Below, piece by piece: positions 6,323 to 15,164 of a stretch of 46,285 nt of DNA (position 1 is the stretch's first letter; every line of letters begins with the position of its first letter). Made by a program: the position numbers and the translations under genes. The stretch is from an uncultured Sphingomonas sp. (GTDB lineage Bacteria; Pseudomonadota; Alphaproteobacteria; Sphingomonadales; Sphingomonadaceae), in the NCBI RefSeq assembly GCF_937871615.1, contig NZ_CALMPA010000033.1, forward strand, positions 1 through 46,285, given 5' to 3'. The notes under the pieces are model-generated. The model searched no databases, was not told the DNA's origin, and saw only the letters and a list, made by a program, of their open reading frames with translations.

Positions 6323-7498
6323 ATGTCCAAAATCCCATATCTTCTCGCAGCACCGGCCATCGCCCTGTCGATCGCTTACCCATCCGTCGCTTCCGCGCCG
6401 CAGTTCGACACGCCGGCGCCGGTGGCGTTCATGGAGGATCTGTCCTCCGGCGCGGTGCTGTATGAGAAGGATGCGGATCGCCGGATGCCGCCCGCGTCGA
6501 TGGCGAAGATGATGACGGTTTACGTCGCCTTCGATCTCATCAAGCGTGGCGAGCTGAAGCTCGATCAGGAATTCGAGGTTCGCCCGGAAACGTGGAAGAA
6601 ATGGCACGGTCCTGCCGCTGGTTCCACGATGTTCCTCTCACCCGGTGAGAAGGTTTCGGTCGCCAATCTGCTCTATGGCATCGTCACGCTTTCGGGCAAT
6701 GACGCCTGCGTCGTGCTGGCGGAGGGGGTTTCGGGCACCGAGGACGCGTTCGTTCAGCGCATGAACGAGGCGGCCAAGCGGCTGGGGCTCACCAACAGCC
6801 ATTTCGGCACGTCGAACGGCTGGCCGGACAATGGCGTGACCTATGTTACCGCGCGCGATCTGGCGAAGCTCGCTGCGGCAACGATCAGCGGCTATCCCAA
6901 GCTCTACAAGCAATTCTATTCGCGCACCGATTTCACCTGGGGCAAGACGATCGGTTCCGGCGCGGCGATCACCCAGGCGAACCGCGATCCGCTGCTCGGG
7001 CGGGTGCAGGGGGCGGACGGGCTGAAGACCGGCCATACCGAGGAGGCCGGTTACGGCTTCACCGGATCGGCCGATCAGAACGGTCGCCGGCTGGTGATGG
7101 TGGTCGCCGGGCTGACCAGTTCCAATCAGCGGATCAGCGAATCGGTGCGCTTCATGGATTGGGGCTTCCGCGCGTGGCAGGCGAAGCCGGTGGTGAAGGA
7201 AGGGCGCAAGGTCGCCGATGCGGAGGTGCAGCTTGGCGGCTCCTCCAAGGTCGGGCTGGTCGCGCCGCGTGATCTGAAGGTCGCGCTTCCCGCCGGCGCG
7301 GTGCCGGTGCTCAGCGCCAAGGTGGTCTATCAGGGGCCGATCAAGGCGCCGATCAAGGCGGGCGATCATATCGCCGATCTTGTCGTCACCTCGCCGGGGC
7401 TGCCGGATCAGACGCTGCCGCTGGTGGCGGACAAGGATATCGCCGAGGCCGGCTTCTTCGGGCGCGCCTGGGCCGGCTTTACCGGCCTGTTCGGATGA
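6323..7498 (+). CDS. dacC: D-alanyl-D-alanine carboxypeptidase (PBP5/6 type)
   Basis: The 391-residue protein removes the terminal D-alanine from peptidoglycan stem peptides in the periplasm. All three serine-DD-peptidase motifs are present: S59-M-A-K62, S124-G-N126 and K235-T-G237. A signal peptide occupies about residues 1-25. The C-terminal part (from about residue 285) fits the PBP5_C beta domain, followed by an amphipathic end (FFGRAWAGFTGLFG) that would anchor it on the membrane face. It overlaps tmk by 4 bp (ATGA), so cell-wall and nucleotide genes share a transcript. The symbol dacC is used by family convention; dacA would be equally fair. Confidence 0.92.
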   Translation: MSKIPYLLAAPAIALSIAYPSVASAPQFDTPAPVAFMEDLSSGAVLYEKDADRRMPPASMAKMMTVYVAFDLIKRGELKLDQEFEVRPETWKKWHGPAAGSTMFLSPGEKVSVANLLYGIVTLSGNDACVVLAEGVSGTEDAFVQRMNEAAKRLGLTNSHFGTSNGWPDNGVTYVTARDLAKLAAATISGYPKLYKQFYSRTDFTWGKTIGSGAAITQANRDPLLGRVQGADGLKTGHTEEAGYGFTGSADQNGRRLVMVVAGLTSSNQRISESVRFMDWGFRAWQAKPVVKEGRKVADAEVQLGGSSKVGLVAPRDLKVALPAGAVPVLSAKVVYQGPIKAPIKAGDHIADLVVTSPGLPDQTLPLVADKDIAEAGFFGRAWAGFTGLFG

Positions 7499-8121
7499 CC
7501 GGGCGCTTCCTCTCGCTCGAAGGCGGGGAGGGAGCCGGCAAGTCGACCCAGGCGCGCGCGCTCGCCGCCGCGCTCGAAGCGCGCGGAATCCGCACGCTGG
7601 TGACGCGCGAACCCGGCGGCAGCGAGGGGGCGGAGGCGATCCGCGGCCTGCTGATGCAGGGCGATGTCCAGCGCTGGAGCCCGCACGCCGAAGCCTTGCT
7701 GTTCGCCGCCGCGCGCGCCGATCACGTCGAAAAGACGATCCGCCCGGCGATCGGCGCGGGCGTGTGGGTGATCTGCGATCGCTATCTCGATTCGAGCCGG
7801 GCTTATCAGGGCATTGCCGGCGGGATCGACGATGCCGCCGTGCTGGCGCTTCACGCCTTCGGCTCGCGTGGGTTGTTGCCGGATCGCACCTTCGTGCTCG
7901 AATTGCCCCCGGTGGAAGGCGCGCAGCGTGCCGCCGGGCGCGATGGCGCTGCCGCCGATCGGTTCGCGATGCGCGGCGATGATTTCCACGTCGCGGTTTC
8001 CGGCGCCTTCAGGCGGTTTGCGGAGGCTGAGCCGGATCGCTTCCGCCGCGTGGACGCCAGCCAGCCGCGCGAGATCGTCACCGCTCAATTGCTCGCCGGG
8101 CTGGCCGATCTGCTGCCATGA
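7495..8121 (+). CDS. tmk: Thymidylate kinase
   Basis: Phosphorylates dTMP to dTDP with ATP in the cytoplasm. The P-loop GGEGAGKST is at residues 10-18, the DR motif at residues 95-96 (CDRYLDSSRAYQG), and the TREPGG segment that contacts dTMP is near residues 37-42. At 208 residues it has normal length. It overlaps dacC upstream and holB downstream by 4 bp each (ATGA), showing tight translational coupling. Pairing of tmk with holB is common in bacteria. Confidence 0.96.
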   Translation: MTGRFLSLEGGEGAGKSTQARALAAALEARGIRTLVTREPGGSEGAEAIRGLLMQGDVQRWSPHAEALLFAAARADHVEKTIRPAIGAGVWVICDRYLDSSRAYQGIAGGIDDAAVLALHAFGSRGLLPDRTFVLELPPVEGAQRAAGRDGAAADRFAMRGDDFHVAVSGAFRRFAEAEPDRFRRVDASQPREIVTAQLLAGLADLLP

Positions 8122-9068
8122 CGTCATTGCTCGGCAACGCCCCGGCACGCGCCGCATTCGATGCCGCGATGGCAAGCGGCGCGCTCCACCACGCATGGCT
8201 CATCACCGGCCCGCGCGGTGTCGGCAAGGCGACATTCGCGCGCGAAGCGGCGGCGCGGCTGCTCGCGCAATCCGCGCGTGACGCCAGCGGGGAGCAGACG
8301 CGCGCCTTGCTCGAAGCGGGATCGCATCCCGATTATCGCGAACTCGTCCGCCTGGCGAAGGAGGAGCGCGGCGAGACGCGGCTGGCGCGCAGCATCACCA
8401 TCGCGCAGGTGCGCGGGCTTCAGCCGCTGTTCGCCACCACGCCGTCGCTCGGGCCGCGCCGGGTGATCGTGATCGACGCGATCGACGATCTGGAGCGGGA
8501 AGGGGCCAACGCACTGCTCAAGAGCCTTGAGGAGCCACCCTCGGGCACGGTATTCCTGCTCGTCAGCCACGCGCCGGGGCGGCTGCTCCCCACGATCCGC
8601 TCGCGCTGCCGTACGTTGCGCTTCGGCCTGCTCGACGAAGCAGAGGTCGGTGAGGTGCTGCGCGCGCGCGCGCCGGAGTTGCGCGGGGACGAGTTGGATG
8701 CGCTGATCCGCGCGGGCGCCGGGGCGCCGGGGCGGGCGCTGCGCTATGCCGGGCTGGATCTCGGCGCGATCGACAATGCGCTCGCCGCGATCGCGCGCAA
8801 CGGCGATCGCAGCAATGCCGAACGCGCGCGGCTCGCCAAGGCGCTTTCCACCAAGGCGGCGCAGCCACGTTACGAGGCGTTCCTCGATCGCGCGCCGGAA
8901 TTCATCGCGCTCCATGCGCCGCAGCGCGCCGGAGAGGAGTTGCGCGTGGCGCTCGATGCCTATGAGGAGGCACAGGGCATCGCGGGTGCTGCGCGGCGGC
9001 TGTCGCTCGATGCGGGGGCTACGGTATTCGAACTGGCGGGGGTGGTCGCACGGCTTGCGCGGATGTAG
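8118..9068 (+). CDS. holB: DNA polymerase III delta prime subunit
   Basis: A component of the clamp-loader complex that opens and loads the beta clamp. The 316-residue protein has a Walker A-like segment GPRGVGKAT at residues 31-39, a Walker B-like segment (VIVIDAIDDL) and the motif ALLKSLEEPP typical of delta prime and gamma/tau. No zinc-binding cysteine cluster is visible between these, unlike the E. coli protein; shorter alphaproteobacterial forms can also lack it. It follows tmk with a 4-bp overlap and precedes metG by 9 nt. Confidence 0.92.
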   Translation: MTSLLGNAPARAAFDAAMASGALHHAWLITGPRGVGKATFAREAAARLLAQSARDASGEQTRALLEAGSHPDYRELVRLAKEERGETRLARSITIAQVRGLQPLFATTPSLGPRRVIVIDAIDDLEREGANALLKSLEEPPSGTVFLLVSHAPGRLLPTIRSRCRTLRFGLLDEAEVGEVLRARAPELRGDELDALIRAGAGAPGRALRYAGLDLGAIDNALAAIARNGDRSNAERARLAKALSTKAAQPRYEAFLDRAPEFIALHAPQRAGEELRVALDAYEEAQGIAGAARRLSLDAGATVFELAGVVARLARM

Positions 9069-9077
9069 GGGAACGGC

Positions 9078-10622
9078 ATGGGTCAGCCGTTCTACATCAC
9101 CACCGCAATCAGTTATCCCAATGGCAAGCCGCACATCGGCCACGCCTATGAGGCGATCGCCGCCGATGCCATCGCGCGGTTCAACCGTCAGGCCGGGCGC
9201 GATGTGCGCTTTCAGACGGGCACCGACGAACATGGGCTGAAAATGGTCCAGACGGCGCGTGATCGCGGCGTCGGCGTGCGTGAGCTTGCCGGGGAAATGT
9301 CTTCCTTGTTCAAGGCGATGTGCGATGCCTTGAACATCTCCTATGATCGTTTCATCCGCACCACGGATGCCGATCATTATCGCGCCAGCCAGGCGATCTG
9401 GCAGGCGATGCGCGATGCGGGCGATCTGTATCTCGATCGGTATGAGGGCTGGTATTCGGTCCGCGACGAAGCCTTTTACGACGAGAAGGAACTGGTCGCC
9501 GGGGAAGGGGGCGAGAAACTCTCCCCGCAAGGCACGCCGGTGCAGTGGACGGCGGAGGAAACATGGTTCTTCCGCCTGTCGAAATATCAGCAGCCGCTGC
9601 TCGATCTGTATCGTGACAACCCCGATTTCATCCGGCCGGAGGCGCGCCGCAATGAAATCATGCGCTTCGTCGAAGGCGGATTGTCCGACCTGTCCGTGTC
9701 CAGGACGAGCTTCGACTGGGGCGTTCCGGTCCCCGACAGTGCTGGACATGTGATGTATGTGTGGGTCGATGCGCTCACCAATTACCTCACCGGCGCTGGC
9801 TATCCCGATGGCGAAATGCCGCACTGGCCCGCCGATCTGCACCTGATCGGCAAGGATATCGTGCGTTTCCACACGGTCTATTGGCCCGCATTTCTAATGT
9901 CCGCCGGGATCGCGCCGCCAAAGTCCGTGTTCGGGCATGGATTTGTTCTCCATCGCGGAGAGAAAATGTCCAAAAGCGTCGGCAATGTCGTCGACCCCCT
10001 GGACCTGACCGCCGCCTTCGGCGTCGACGCCCTGCGCTATTTCCTGCTGCGTGAAGTGAGTTTCGGGCAGGACGGCAGCTATTCGGCGGAGGCGATCGTC
10101 ACGCGCGTCAACGCGGAACTGGCGAATGCGTTCGGCAATCTGGCGCAGCGCACTTTGTCCTTCATCGCCAAGAACTTGGATGGCGAATTGCCGGGGCACG
10201 GCCGCGCCGAGGAAGCGGATGGCGTGCTGATCGAGGAGGTCGTCGTCGCGGCCGCCGGGCTGAAAACCGCGTTCGGCGATCTGATGCTCAGCCAGGGCGT
10301 CGAAGCATGGCTGCGCGGTGTCTTCGCCTGCAACGCCTATATAGACGCGCAGGCGCCATGGGCGCTGCGCAAAACCGATCCCGAACGGATGCACGCGGTG
10401 TTGCGCACGCTCGTCCGCGCGATCCGTATGCTTGCCATCGCAATTCTGCCAGTGGTGCCGGCCTCGGCCGGCAAAGTGCTCGATCAGCTTGGCGCTGACG
10501 CGCGCGATCACGCTGCTGTGGACGATGACGGCTGGTATGATCGCCACGCCGCGAGCGGTTTTCGTATTGTCGCGCCGACGCCCGTATTCCCGCGGCTGGA
10601 ACTGCCGGCGGAGGCTGCCTGA
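9078..10622 (+). CDS. metG: Methionyl-tRNA synthetase
   Basis: Charges tRNA-Met with methionine. The class I signatures are clear: HIGH at residues 19-22 (PHIGHAYE) and KMSKS at 296-300. The 514-residue length and absence of a C-terminal tRNA-binding domain fit the short form usual in alphaproteobacteria, and no four-cysteine zinc knuckle is visible in the insert. The ATG at 9078 follows GGGGAACGGC, giving a fair ribosome site. The stop overlaps the tatD start by one base (TGATG). Confidence 0.95.
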   Translation: MGQPFYITTAISYPNGKPHIGHAYEAIAADAIARFNRQAGRDVRFQTGTDEHGLKMVQTARDRGVGVRELAGEMSSLFKAMCDALNISYDRFIRTTDADHYRASQAIWQAMRDAGDLYLDRYEGWYSVRDEAFYDEKELVAGEGGEKLSPQGTPVQWTAEETWFFRLSKYQQPLLDLYRDNPDFIRPEARRNEIMRFVEGGLSDLSVSRTSFDWGVPVPDSAGHVMYVWVDALTNYLTGAGYPDGEMPHWPADLHLIGKDIVRFHTVYWPAFLMSAGIAPPKSVFGHGFVLHRGEKMSKSVGNVVDPLDLTAAFGVDALRYFLLREVSFGQDGSYSAEAIVTRVNAELANAFGNLAQRTLSFIAKNLDGELPGHGRAEEADGVLIEEVVVAAAGLKTAFGDLMLSQGVEAWLRGVFACNAYIDAQAPWALRKTDPERMHAVLRTLVRAIRMLAIAILPVVPASAGKVLDQLGADARDHAAVDDDGWYDRHAASGFRIVAPTPVFPRLELPAEAA

Positions 10623-11398
10623 TGCTGGCCGACAGCCATTGTCACCTGAATTACAAAGGCTTGGTGGAAGACCAGCAGGCCGTGCTCGAACGGGCGCGGG
10701 CGCGTGGCGTCACCGCGATGCTCAATATCGCGACGCGTGAAAGCGAATGGGACGATGTGCTCGCCACCGCCGAGCGCGAGGCGGATGTATGGGCGACCGT
10801 CGGCATCCATCCGCATGAGGCGGATCAGCATCCGCATGTGGACGCCGCCAAGCTGGTTGCGCGTGTAGCTCATCCGCGCGTCGTAGGGGTCGGGGAGACC
10901 GGGCTCGATTATTATTACGATCATTCGGATCGCGATCGCCAGCAATCGAGCTTTCGCGCGCATATCGCGGCAGCGCGCGAGGCAGGTGTCCCGATCGTCG
11001 TTCATACGCGTGACGCGGAGGAGGACACCGCCGCGATCCTGCGCGATGAAATGGCGAAGGGCGCCTTCACCGGCGTCATCCATTGTTTCACGGGAACCGG
11101 CGCGTTCGCCGATATTGCGCTCGATCTCGGCTTCTATATCTCGATCTCGGGCATCGTTACGTTCAAGAGCGCGCGCGATTTGCAGGAAACCGCTGCGCGT
11201 CTCCCGATCGAGCGGTTGCTGATCGAGACGGATGCGCCATTCCTCGCGCCGGTGCCGCATCGCGGGAAGGCAGGGGAGCCCGCTTTCGTCGCCGATACCG
11301 CCGCGTTTCTGGCGCAGTTACGCGGAGATAATATTACGTTTTTACAGAATGTTACAGCGAAAAACTTCCACTCTTTGTTTAACAAGACCTGCCAGTGA
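10622..11398 (+). CDS. tatD: TatD-family metal-dependent hydrolase (DNase)
   Basis: The 258-residue TIM-barrel enzyme has the metal-binding DSHCHL motif (H6, H8) at its start, a GETGLDYYY segment with the conserved glutamate, HTRDA, and IHCFTG further on, all typical of TatD/YcfH. Family members are 3'-5' exonucleases or general phosphoesterases; YcfH/TatD next to metG and holB is a common arrangement. Start and stop overlap the neighbours by one and four bases, so it is translated as part of the operon. Confidence 0.92.
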   Translation: MLADSHCHLNYKGLVEDQQAVLERARARGVTAMLNIATRESEWDDVLATAEREADVWATVGIHPHEADQHPHVDAAKLVARVAHPRVVGVGETGLDYYYDHSDRDRQQSSFRAHIAAAREAGVPIVVHTRDAEEDTAAILRDEMAKGAFTGVIHCFTGTGAFADIALDLGFYISISGIVTFKSARDLQETAARLPIERLLIETDAPFLAPVPHRGKAGEPAFVADTAAFLAQLRGDNITFLQNVTAKNFHSLFNKTCQ

Positions 11399-12159
11399 AG
11401 GCGCGTATCCTCGGCTCCGGTACATCCTCCGGTGTGCCGAGGATCGGAAACGATTGGGGGGAGTGTGACCCCATGGAGCCGCGCAACCGCCGTACCCGCG
11501 CATCGCTGCTCATCGAACATGAGGGCACGCGAATCCTGGTCGACACCAGCCCGGACATGCGCGCGCAATTGCTGGCAGCCGACGTCGGGGTGGTCGATGC
11601 GGTGATATGGACGCATGAACATGCCGATCACGTTTTCGGCATCGACGATCTGCGACAGATTTTCCATGCGCTGGGGCGACCAGTCCCCGGCTACGCCCGC
11701 GCGGAAACCTGCGTCGGCCTGAAAGCGAAATTCGGCTATATTTTCGATGGTCACCACGGTTACCCGCCGGTTGTGGCCCTGGCGCATCTACCGGACGAGA
11801 TCATCATAGGGCCGATCACGGTGGCAGCCGTGGATCAGCCGCACGCGTCGATCACCTCCGCCGGGCTTCGCTTCACAGCGGCTGGAAGGTCCATAGGCTA
11901 TGCCACTGATATAAGCGCCATGACCGGGGCAATGCGTAGGCTATATACCGGGCTCGACGTCTGGATCGTGGATGCATTGCGCCGCCGGCCGCATCCGTCG
12001 CATCCACATCTCGCACAGGTGCTGGATTGGGCGGCGGCGCTTTCGCCGCGACGAACCGCCTTGATTCACATGGATCAGTCGATGGATTATCGCGGCTTGC
12101 TGGCCGAATTGCCGCCCGGAATCGAGCCGGGATATGACGGATTGGAGATCGTCGTATGA
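11395..12159 (+). CDS. Metallo-beta-lactamase-fold hydrolase, PhnP-like
   Basis: A GTG start overlaps the tatD stop by 4 bp. The 254-residue protein opens with the GSGTSSGVPRIG strand-turn seen in PhnP/RNase Z-like enzymes. The zinc motif THEHADH is at residues 73-79, and later histidines (HASI, HPSHPH, HMDQSM) complete the metal site. PhnP acts on cyclic phosphodiesters, but no phosphonate genes are near and this family is widespread beside tatD, so the substrate is undefined. Cytoplasmic; no signal peptide. Confidence 0.88.
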   Translation: MKARILGSGTSSGVPRIGNDWGECDPMEPRNRRTRASLLIEHEGTRILVDTSPDMRAQLLAADVGVVDAVIWTHEHADHVFGIDDLRQIFHALGRPVPGYARAETCVGLKAKFGYIFDGHHGYPPVVALAHLPDEIIIGPITVAAVDQPHASITSAGLRFTAAGRSIGYATDISAMTGAMRRLYTGLDVWIVDALRRRPHPSHPHLAQVLDWAAALSPRRTALIHMDQSMDYRGLLAELPPGIEPGYDGLEIVV

Positions 12160-12473
12160 GCAATGGCGCGGAATTCGCGTTCTACGCGATCATGCTGGTG
12201 CTGCCGTTATCGGCGCTGCTCAGCCGCCGTGTGCCATTGGCGCGAACCGCGAAAATGGCGCTCGCCTGGATCGCGATCTTCGGGCTGGGGCTGATTATTG
12301 TCGGGCAACGACACCGATTATTGCCGATCTGGGAAAATGCGCGTGACGCGTTATTCGGGCACAATAAGCACGTTGTCGGGGCAACTGCACACATCGCCAC
12401 GGCTGCCGCTCCCTCACTGAACTGTTTTTTACATAATGTATATTATCGATCTAATATCAAGCGGACCGTATGA
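12156..12473 (+). pseudogene. Truncated membrane-anchored aspartic protease (TIGR02281-like), N-terminal part only
   Basis: The first 65 residues are coherent: a first membrane span (FAFYAIMLVLPLSALL), a basic turn, a second span (MALAWIAIFGLGLIIVG) and then QRHRLLPIWENARDAL. This matches, from memory, the start of alphaproteobacterial retropepsin-like aspartic proteases that follow the metallo-hydrolase gene in sphingomonads. The catalytic D-S-G-A domain is absent. After residue 75 the frame runs into AT-rich DNA (12421-12446) and ends in the first bases of mazG with an ATGA overlap. It is about half the expected length. A short membrane peptide could still be made. Confidence 0.7.
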
Positions 12474-13246
12474 CATCCAGCGATCTCACCAATCCATCAC
12501 CTATTGATCGCCTGCGCGGCATCATGAGCCGTTTGCGCGATCCCGTGAGCGGTTGTGAGTGGGACGTCGCGCAGACCTTCGCGACGATCGCACCTTATAC
12601 GATCGAGGAAGCGCATGAGGTGGCTGACGCGGTCGCGCGCAACAATATGGCGGACCTCAAGGACGAACTTGGTGATCTGCTGCTTCAGGTCGTGTTTCAC
12701 GCGCGGATCGCGGAAGAATCCGGACAGTTCGATTTCGACGCCATAACCCACGCGATTTCGGACAAGATGGAGCGCCGTCACCCGCATATTTTTGGTGCTC
12801 GCACAGATGGCGGTCATCACCTGTGGGAACAGATCAAGGCTGAGGAACGGGCCGCTAAATCATCCGATGACAGCGCATTGGCAGGTGTCGCGCTGGCCCT
12901 TCCGGCGTTGCTACGCGCGGAGAAATTGCAGAAGCGCGCCGCGCGCGTGGGCTTCGACTGGCCCGATGCCAGCGGGGCTCGTGCCAAGATCGACGAAGAA
13001 CTTGAAGAAATAGAAAACGCGCCTGAACAAGAGGTTGCAGAGGAGATTGGCGATCTGTTGTTCGCGGTCGTCAATTGGGCGCGGCATCAGGGGGTGGATC
13101 CAGAAACCGCGCTACGCGGCGCGAACGCGAAGTTCGAGCGCCGCTTTCGTGAAATGGAGAAAATCGCCGGCGCAGCTTTTCCGGAATTGTCGCTCGACGA
13201 GAAAGAGGCGCTTTGGCGTCGCGCGAAGACCGCCGAGCGTTGCTAA
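12470..13246 (+). CDS. mazG: Nucleoside triphosphate pyrophosphohydrolase
   Basis: Hydrolyses (d)NTPs to the monophosphate and pyrophosphate, cleaning the nucleotide pool. The 258 residues hold two MazG domains. The first has the metal-binding pattern IEEAHEV followed by DELGDLLLQVVFHARIAEE. The second has DEELEEIE and EEIGDLLFAVVNWAR. The ATG at 12470 overlaps the stop of the truncated protease; this upstream junction looks like a deletion product, so the original promoter or ribosome site may have changed. The stop codon directly abuts the convergent hflX stop with no spacer. Confidence 0.93.
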   Translation: MTSSDLTNPSPIDRLRGIMSRLRDPVSGCEWDVAQTFATIAPYTIEEAHEVADAVARNNMADLKDELGDLLLQVVFHARIAEESGQFDFDAITHAISDKMERRHPHIFGARTDGGHHLWEQIKAEERAAKSSDDSALAGVALALPALLRAEKLQKRAARVGFDWPDASGARAKIDEELEEIENAPEQEVAEEIGDLLFAVVNWARHQGVDPETALRGANAKFERRFREMEKIAGAAFPELSLDEKEALWRRAKTAERC

Positions 13247-14542
13247 TCAGTTTTCGCGCCGGGTCATGAATTTCTCATAATCACGCGGCGCCATCCGTAC
13301 TTCGTAAATCGCACGCTCGTCCTCAATCTCCTGATCGAGCACCTCGCCATGCTGATGCAACCACGCCGCAGCCGCGCCATCCGCCGCATCAAGCGTGATC
13401 GTATAGCGCTGATGGCCGGCGGTGAGATGTCCGGCAACGGTAGCGAGCAGCGTGGAGACCCCCTCCCCGGTCAGCGCCGAGATCGCCGAGACATTCTCGC
13501 GTCGCGCCGCATCGGCCAGCAATTTCGCGCGCGCGTCAGGGTCGAGCAGGTCGCATTTGTTCCACGCTTCGATACGCGGGGTCGCCTCGGACACGCCGAT
13601 TTCGCTCAGCACCGCCTCAACATCGGTGCGTTGCGCCTCGGTATCCGGGTGCGCCAGATCGCGGACGTGGATCAGGAGATCGGCGGACACCACCTCCTCC
13701 AGCGTTGCCTTGAACGCGGCGACGAGTTGAGTGGGCAGCTCGGAAACGAAACCCACCGTATCCGAGAGGATCGCCTTGTCGATCCCCGGAAGCGATATCT
13801 GTCGCAAGGTGGGATCAAGCGTCGCGAACAGCAGATCTTTCGCCATGACGTCACTTCCCGTCACGCGATTGAAAAGCGTTGACTTTCCAGCGTTGGTATA
13901 GCCGACAAGCGCGATCATCGGCCATGGCGCGCGCTGGCGCCGATCGCGATGCAGGCCGCGGGTCCGCGTGACCTGTTCGAGTTCACGTCGCAATCGCGCC
14001 ATGCGATCGCGAATCAGGCGTCGGTCAGCCTCGATCTGGGTTTCACCCGGACCGCCCAGAAAACCGAATCCACCGCGCTGGCGCTCAAGGTGAGTCCAAC
14101 TGCGGACCAGCCGCCCGGCCTGATAGTCAAGGTGGGCGAGTTCCACCTGCAACCGCCCCTCGGCCGTTGCGGCACGCTCCCCGAAAATCTCCAGGATCAG
14201 GCCGGTACGGTCGATTACCTTGGCTTCGAGTTTGGTCTCAAGATTGCGTTGCTGGATCGGGGTCAGGCTCGCGTCGAATACCACCAGCCCGGCATCTTCC
14301 ATCCGAACGAGCGTCGCAATGCCATCAACCTGCCCCGCGCCGATCAGCGTGGCGGCGCGAGGGGTGCGCACGCGCACCGCCTCACGCCCGACCACAGCGA
14401 TGCCGATCGCCTCCGCCAGCCCGGCGGTTTCCTCCAGCCGCGCGCTCGCGTCACGCGAGGAGCCGCCGAGTTCCGGATAGACCACGATCGCCCGCGCACC
14501 GCGCGCGAATTCACCGCGATCACGTTCGAAGCCGGTAGTCAA
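13247..14542 (-). CDS. hflX: GTPase HflX, ribosome-splitting factor
   Basis: The 431-residue protein binds the 50S subunit and can split stalled ribosomes. The N-terminal HflX domain with the glycine-rich helical linker ([20 protein letters not shown]) precedes the G domain: G1 GYTNAGKST at residues 214-222, G3 DTVGF, and G4 as NKCD. Its ATG overlaps the hfq stop by 4 bp, so it is co-translated with hfq, as in many proteobacteria. The end meets mazG tail to tail. Confidence 0.95.
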   Translation of the reverse strand: MTTGFERDRGEFARGARAIVVYPELGGSSRDASARLEETAGLAEAIGIAVVGREAVRVRTPRAATLIGAGQVDGIATLVRMEDAGLVVFDASLTPIQQRNLETKLEAKVIDRTGLILEIFGERAATAEGRLQVELAHLDYQAGRLVRSWTHLERQRGGFGFLGGPGETQIEADRRLIRDRMARLRRELEQVTRTRGLHRDRRQRAPWPMIALVGYTNAGKSTLFNRVTGSDVMAKDLLFATLDPTLRQISLPGIDKAILSDTVGFVSELPTQLVAAFKATLEEVVSADLLIHVRDLAHPDTEAQRTDVEAVLSEIGVSEATPRIEAWNKCDLLDPDARAKLLADAARRENVSAISALTGEGVSTLLATVAGHLTAGHQRYTITLDAADGAAAAWLHQHGEVLDQEIEDERAIYEVRMAPRDYEKFMTRREN

Positions 14543-15030
14543 TCGTCGTCCGAATCCGCCGTTTCCTCGGCCAGATTGAGGGCACGCGATGGCTGGATCG
14601 TCGATACCGCATGTTTGTAAACAAGCTGCGACGCGCCGTCGCGCTGCAACAACATGCAGAACAGATCGAACGCAGCGATATTGCCCTGGAGCATCACGCC
14701 ATTGACCAGAAACATCGTGACGGGATCGTGCGTCTTGCGCACCGCATTGAGAAACACCTCCTGCAACAGCGGCTGTTTCTTCCCGTTTTCGCCCATCTGG
14801 CTGACGATCGCCTCCACATCGAGGTGCCCGCCCGGCATGATGGTGGAAATGGCGTGCTTGTAGATTAGCTGGGATTGCCCATCCCGGCGCAGCAGCACCG
14901 AGAAATTATCGAACCAGGTGACTATTCCCTGGAGTTTGACGCCCTTGACGAGGAACATCGTGACAGGAGTTTTCGACTTGCGCAGCGCGTTGAGGAAAAG
15001 ATCCTGAAGGGAGGTTTGTTTTTCGGCCAT
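14539..15030 (-). CDS. hfq: Hfq with two tandem Sm domains
   Basis: RNA chaperone for small-RNA pairing. The start at 15030 ([10 protein letters not shown]) is supported by AAGGA 9 nt upstream; the frame extends to 15102 but that part is Arg/Pro-rich and unlike Hfq. The 163-residue chain holds two complete Sm folds, residues 7-66 and 87-148, each with the Sm2 signature (YKHAISTI with YKH 57-59; YKHAVSTI with YKH 138-140), joined by a 20-residue linker. The C-terminus is acidic. Ordinary Hfq has one Sm domain and makes a hexamer; three of these chains would give the same ring. Domain 2 differs at likely RNA-contact positions (FDLF for FDNF, GVMLQG for GVKLQG). Confidence 0.97.
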   Translation of the reverse strand: MAEKQTSLQDLFLNALRKSKTPVTMFLVKGVKLQGIVTWFDNFSVLLRRDGQSQLIYKHAISTIMPGGHLDVEAIVSQMGENGKKQPLLQEVFLNAVRKTHDPVTMFLVNGVMLQGNIAAFDLFCMLLQRDGASQLVYKHAVSTIQPSRALNLAEETADSDDD

Positions 15031-15052
15031 TGGCACGATCCTTCGATTCTTG

Positions 15053-15087
15053 GCGGGGTTTGCCCCGCGATGCGCCGGTGCCCGGCG
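15053..15087 (-). promoter_or_regulatory. Two hairpins in the hfq leader
   Basis: Just upstream of hfq are two perfect 6-bp GC stems: GCGGGG/CCCCGC (15053-15058 with 15063-15068, 4-nt loop) and CGCCGG/CCGGCG (15073-15078 with 15082-15087, 3-nt loop). A third, weaker stem ACCGT/ACGGT lies nearer the ntrX stop. They fall in the 134-nt ntrX-hfq gap, and neither is followed by a U tract, so an attenuating or translational control structure is as likely as termination. Confidence 0.4.
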
Positions 15088-15164
15088 TCGGGTTGTCGCC
15101 ATGCTGGCGGCGGCGGCAATCTAGAGGCCCTCGACCGTCATCGCAACGGTGATGCGCGCGGGCG

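Noticed and set aside
4972-9872. Long minus-strand open frames opposite mltB, dacC, tmk, holB and metG (up to 582 residues)
   Set aside because: They lie antisense to well-recognised genes and have Arg/His/Ala-rich translations without known motifs. Long shadow frames are expected at this GC content.
14539-15030. Tandem Sm domains as an assembly artefact
   Set aside because: The two halves differ at many residues and codons, so a collapsed or duplicated read block does not explain them.
15031-15102. N-terminal extension of Hfq starting at 15102
   Set aside because: The extra 24 residues are Arg/Pro-rich and unlike Hfq, while the ATG at 15030 has a good ribosome site and begins the conserved sequence.
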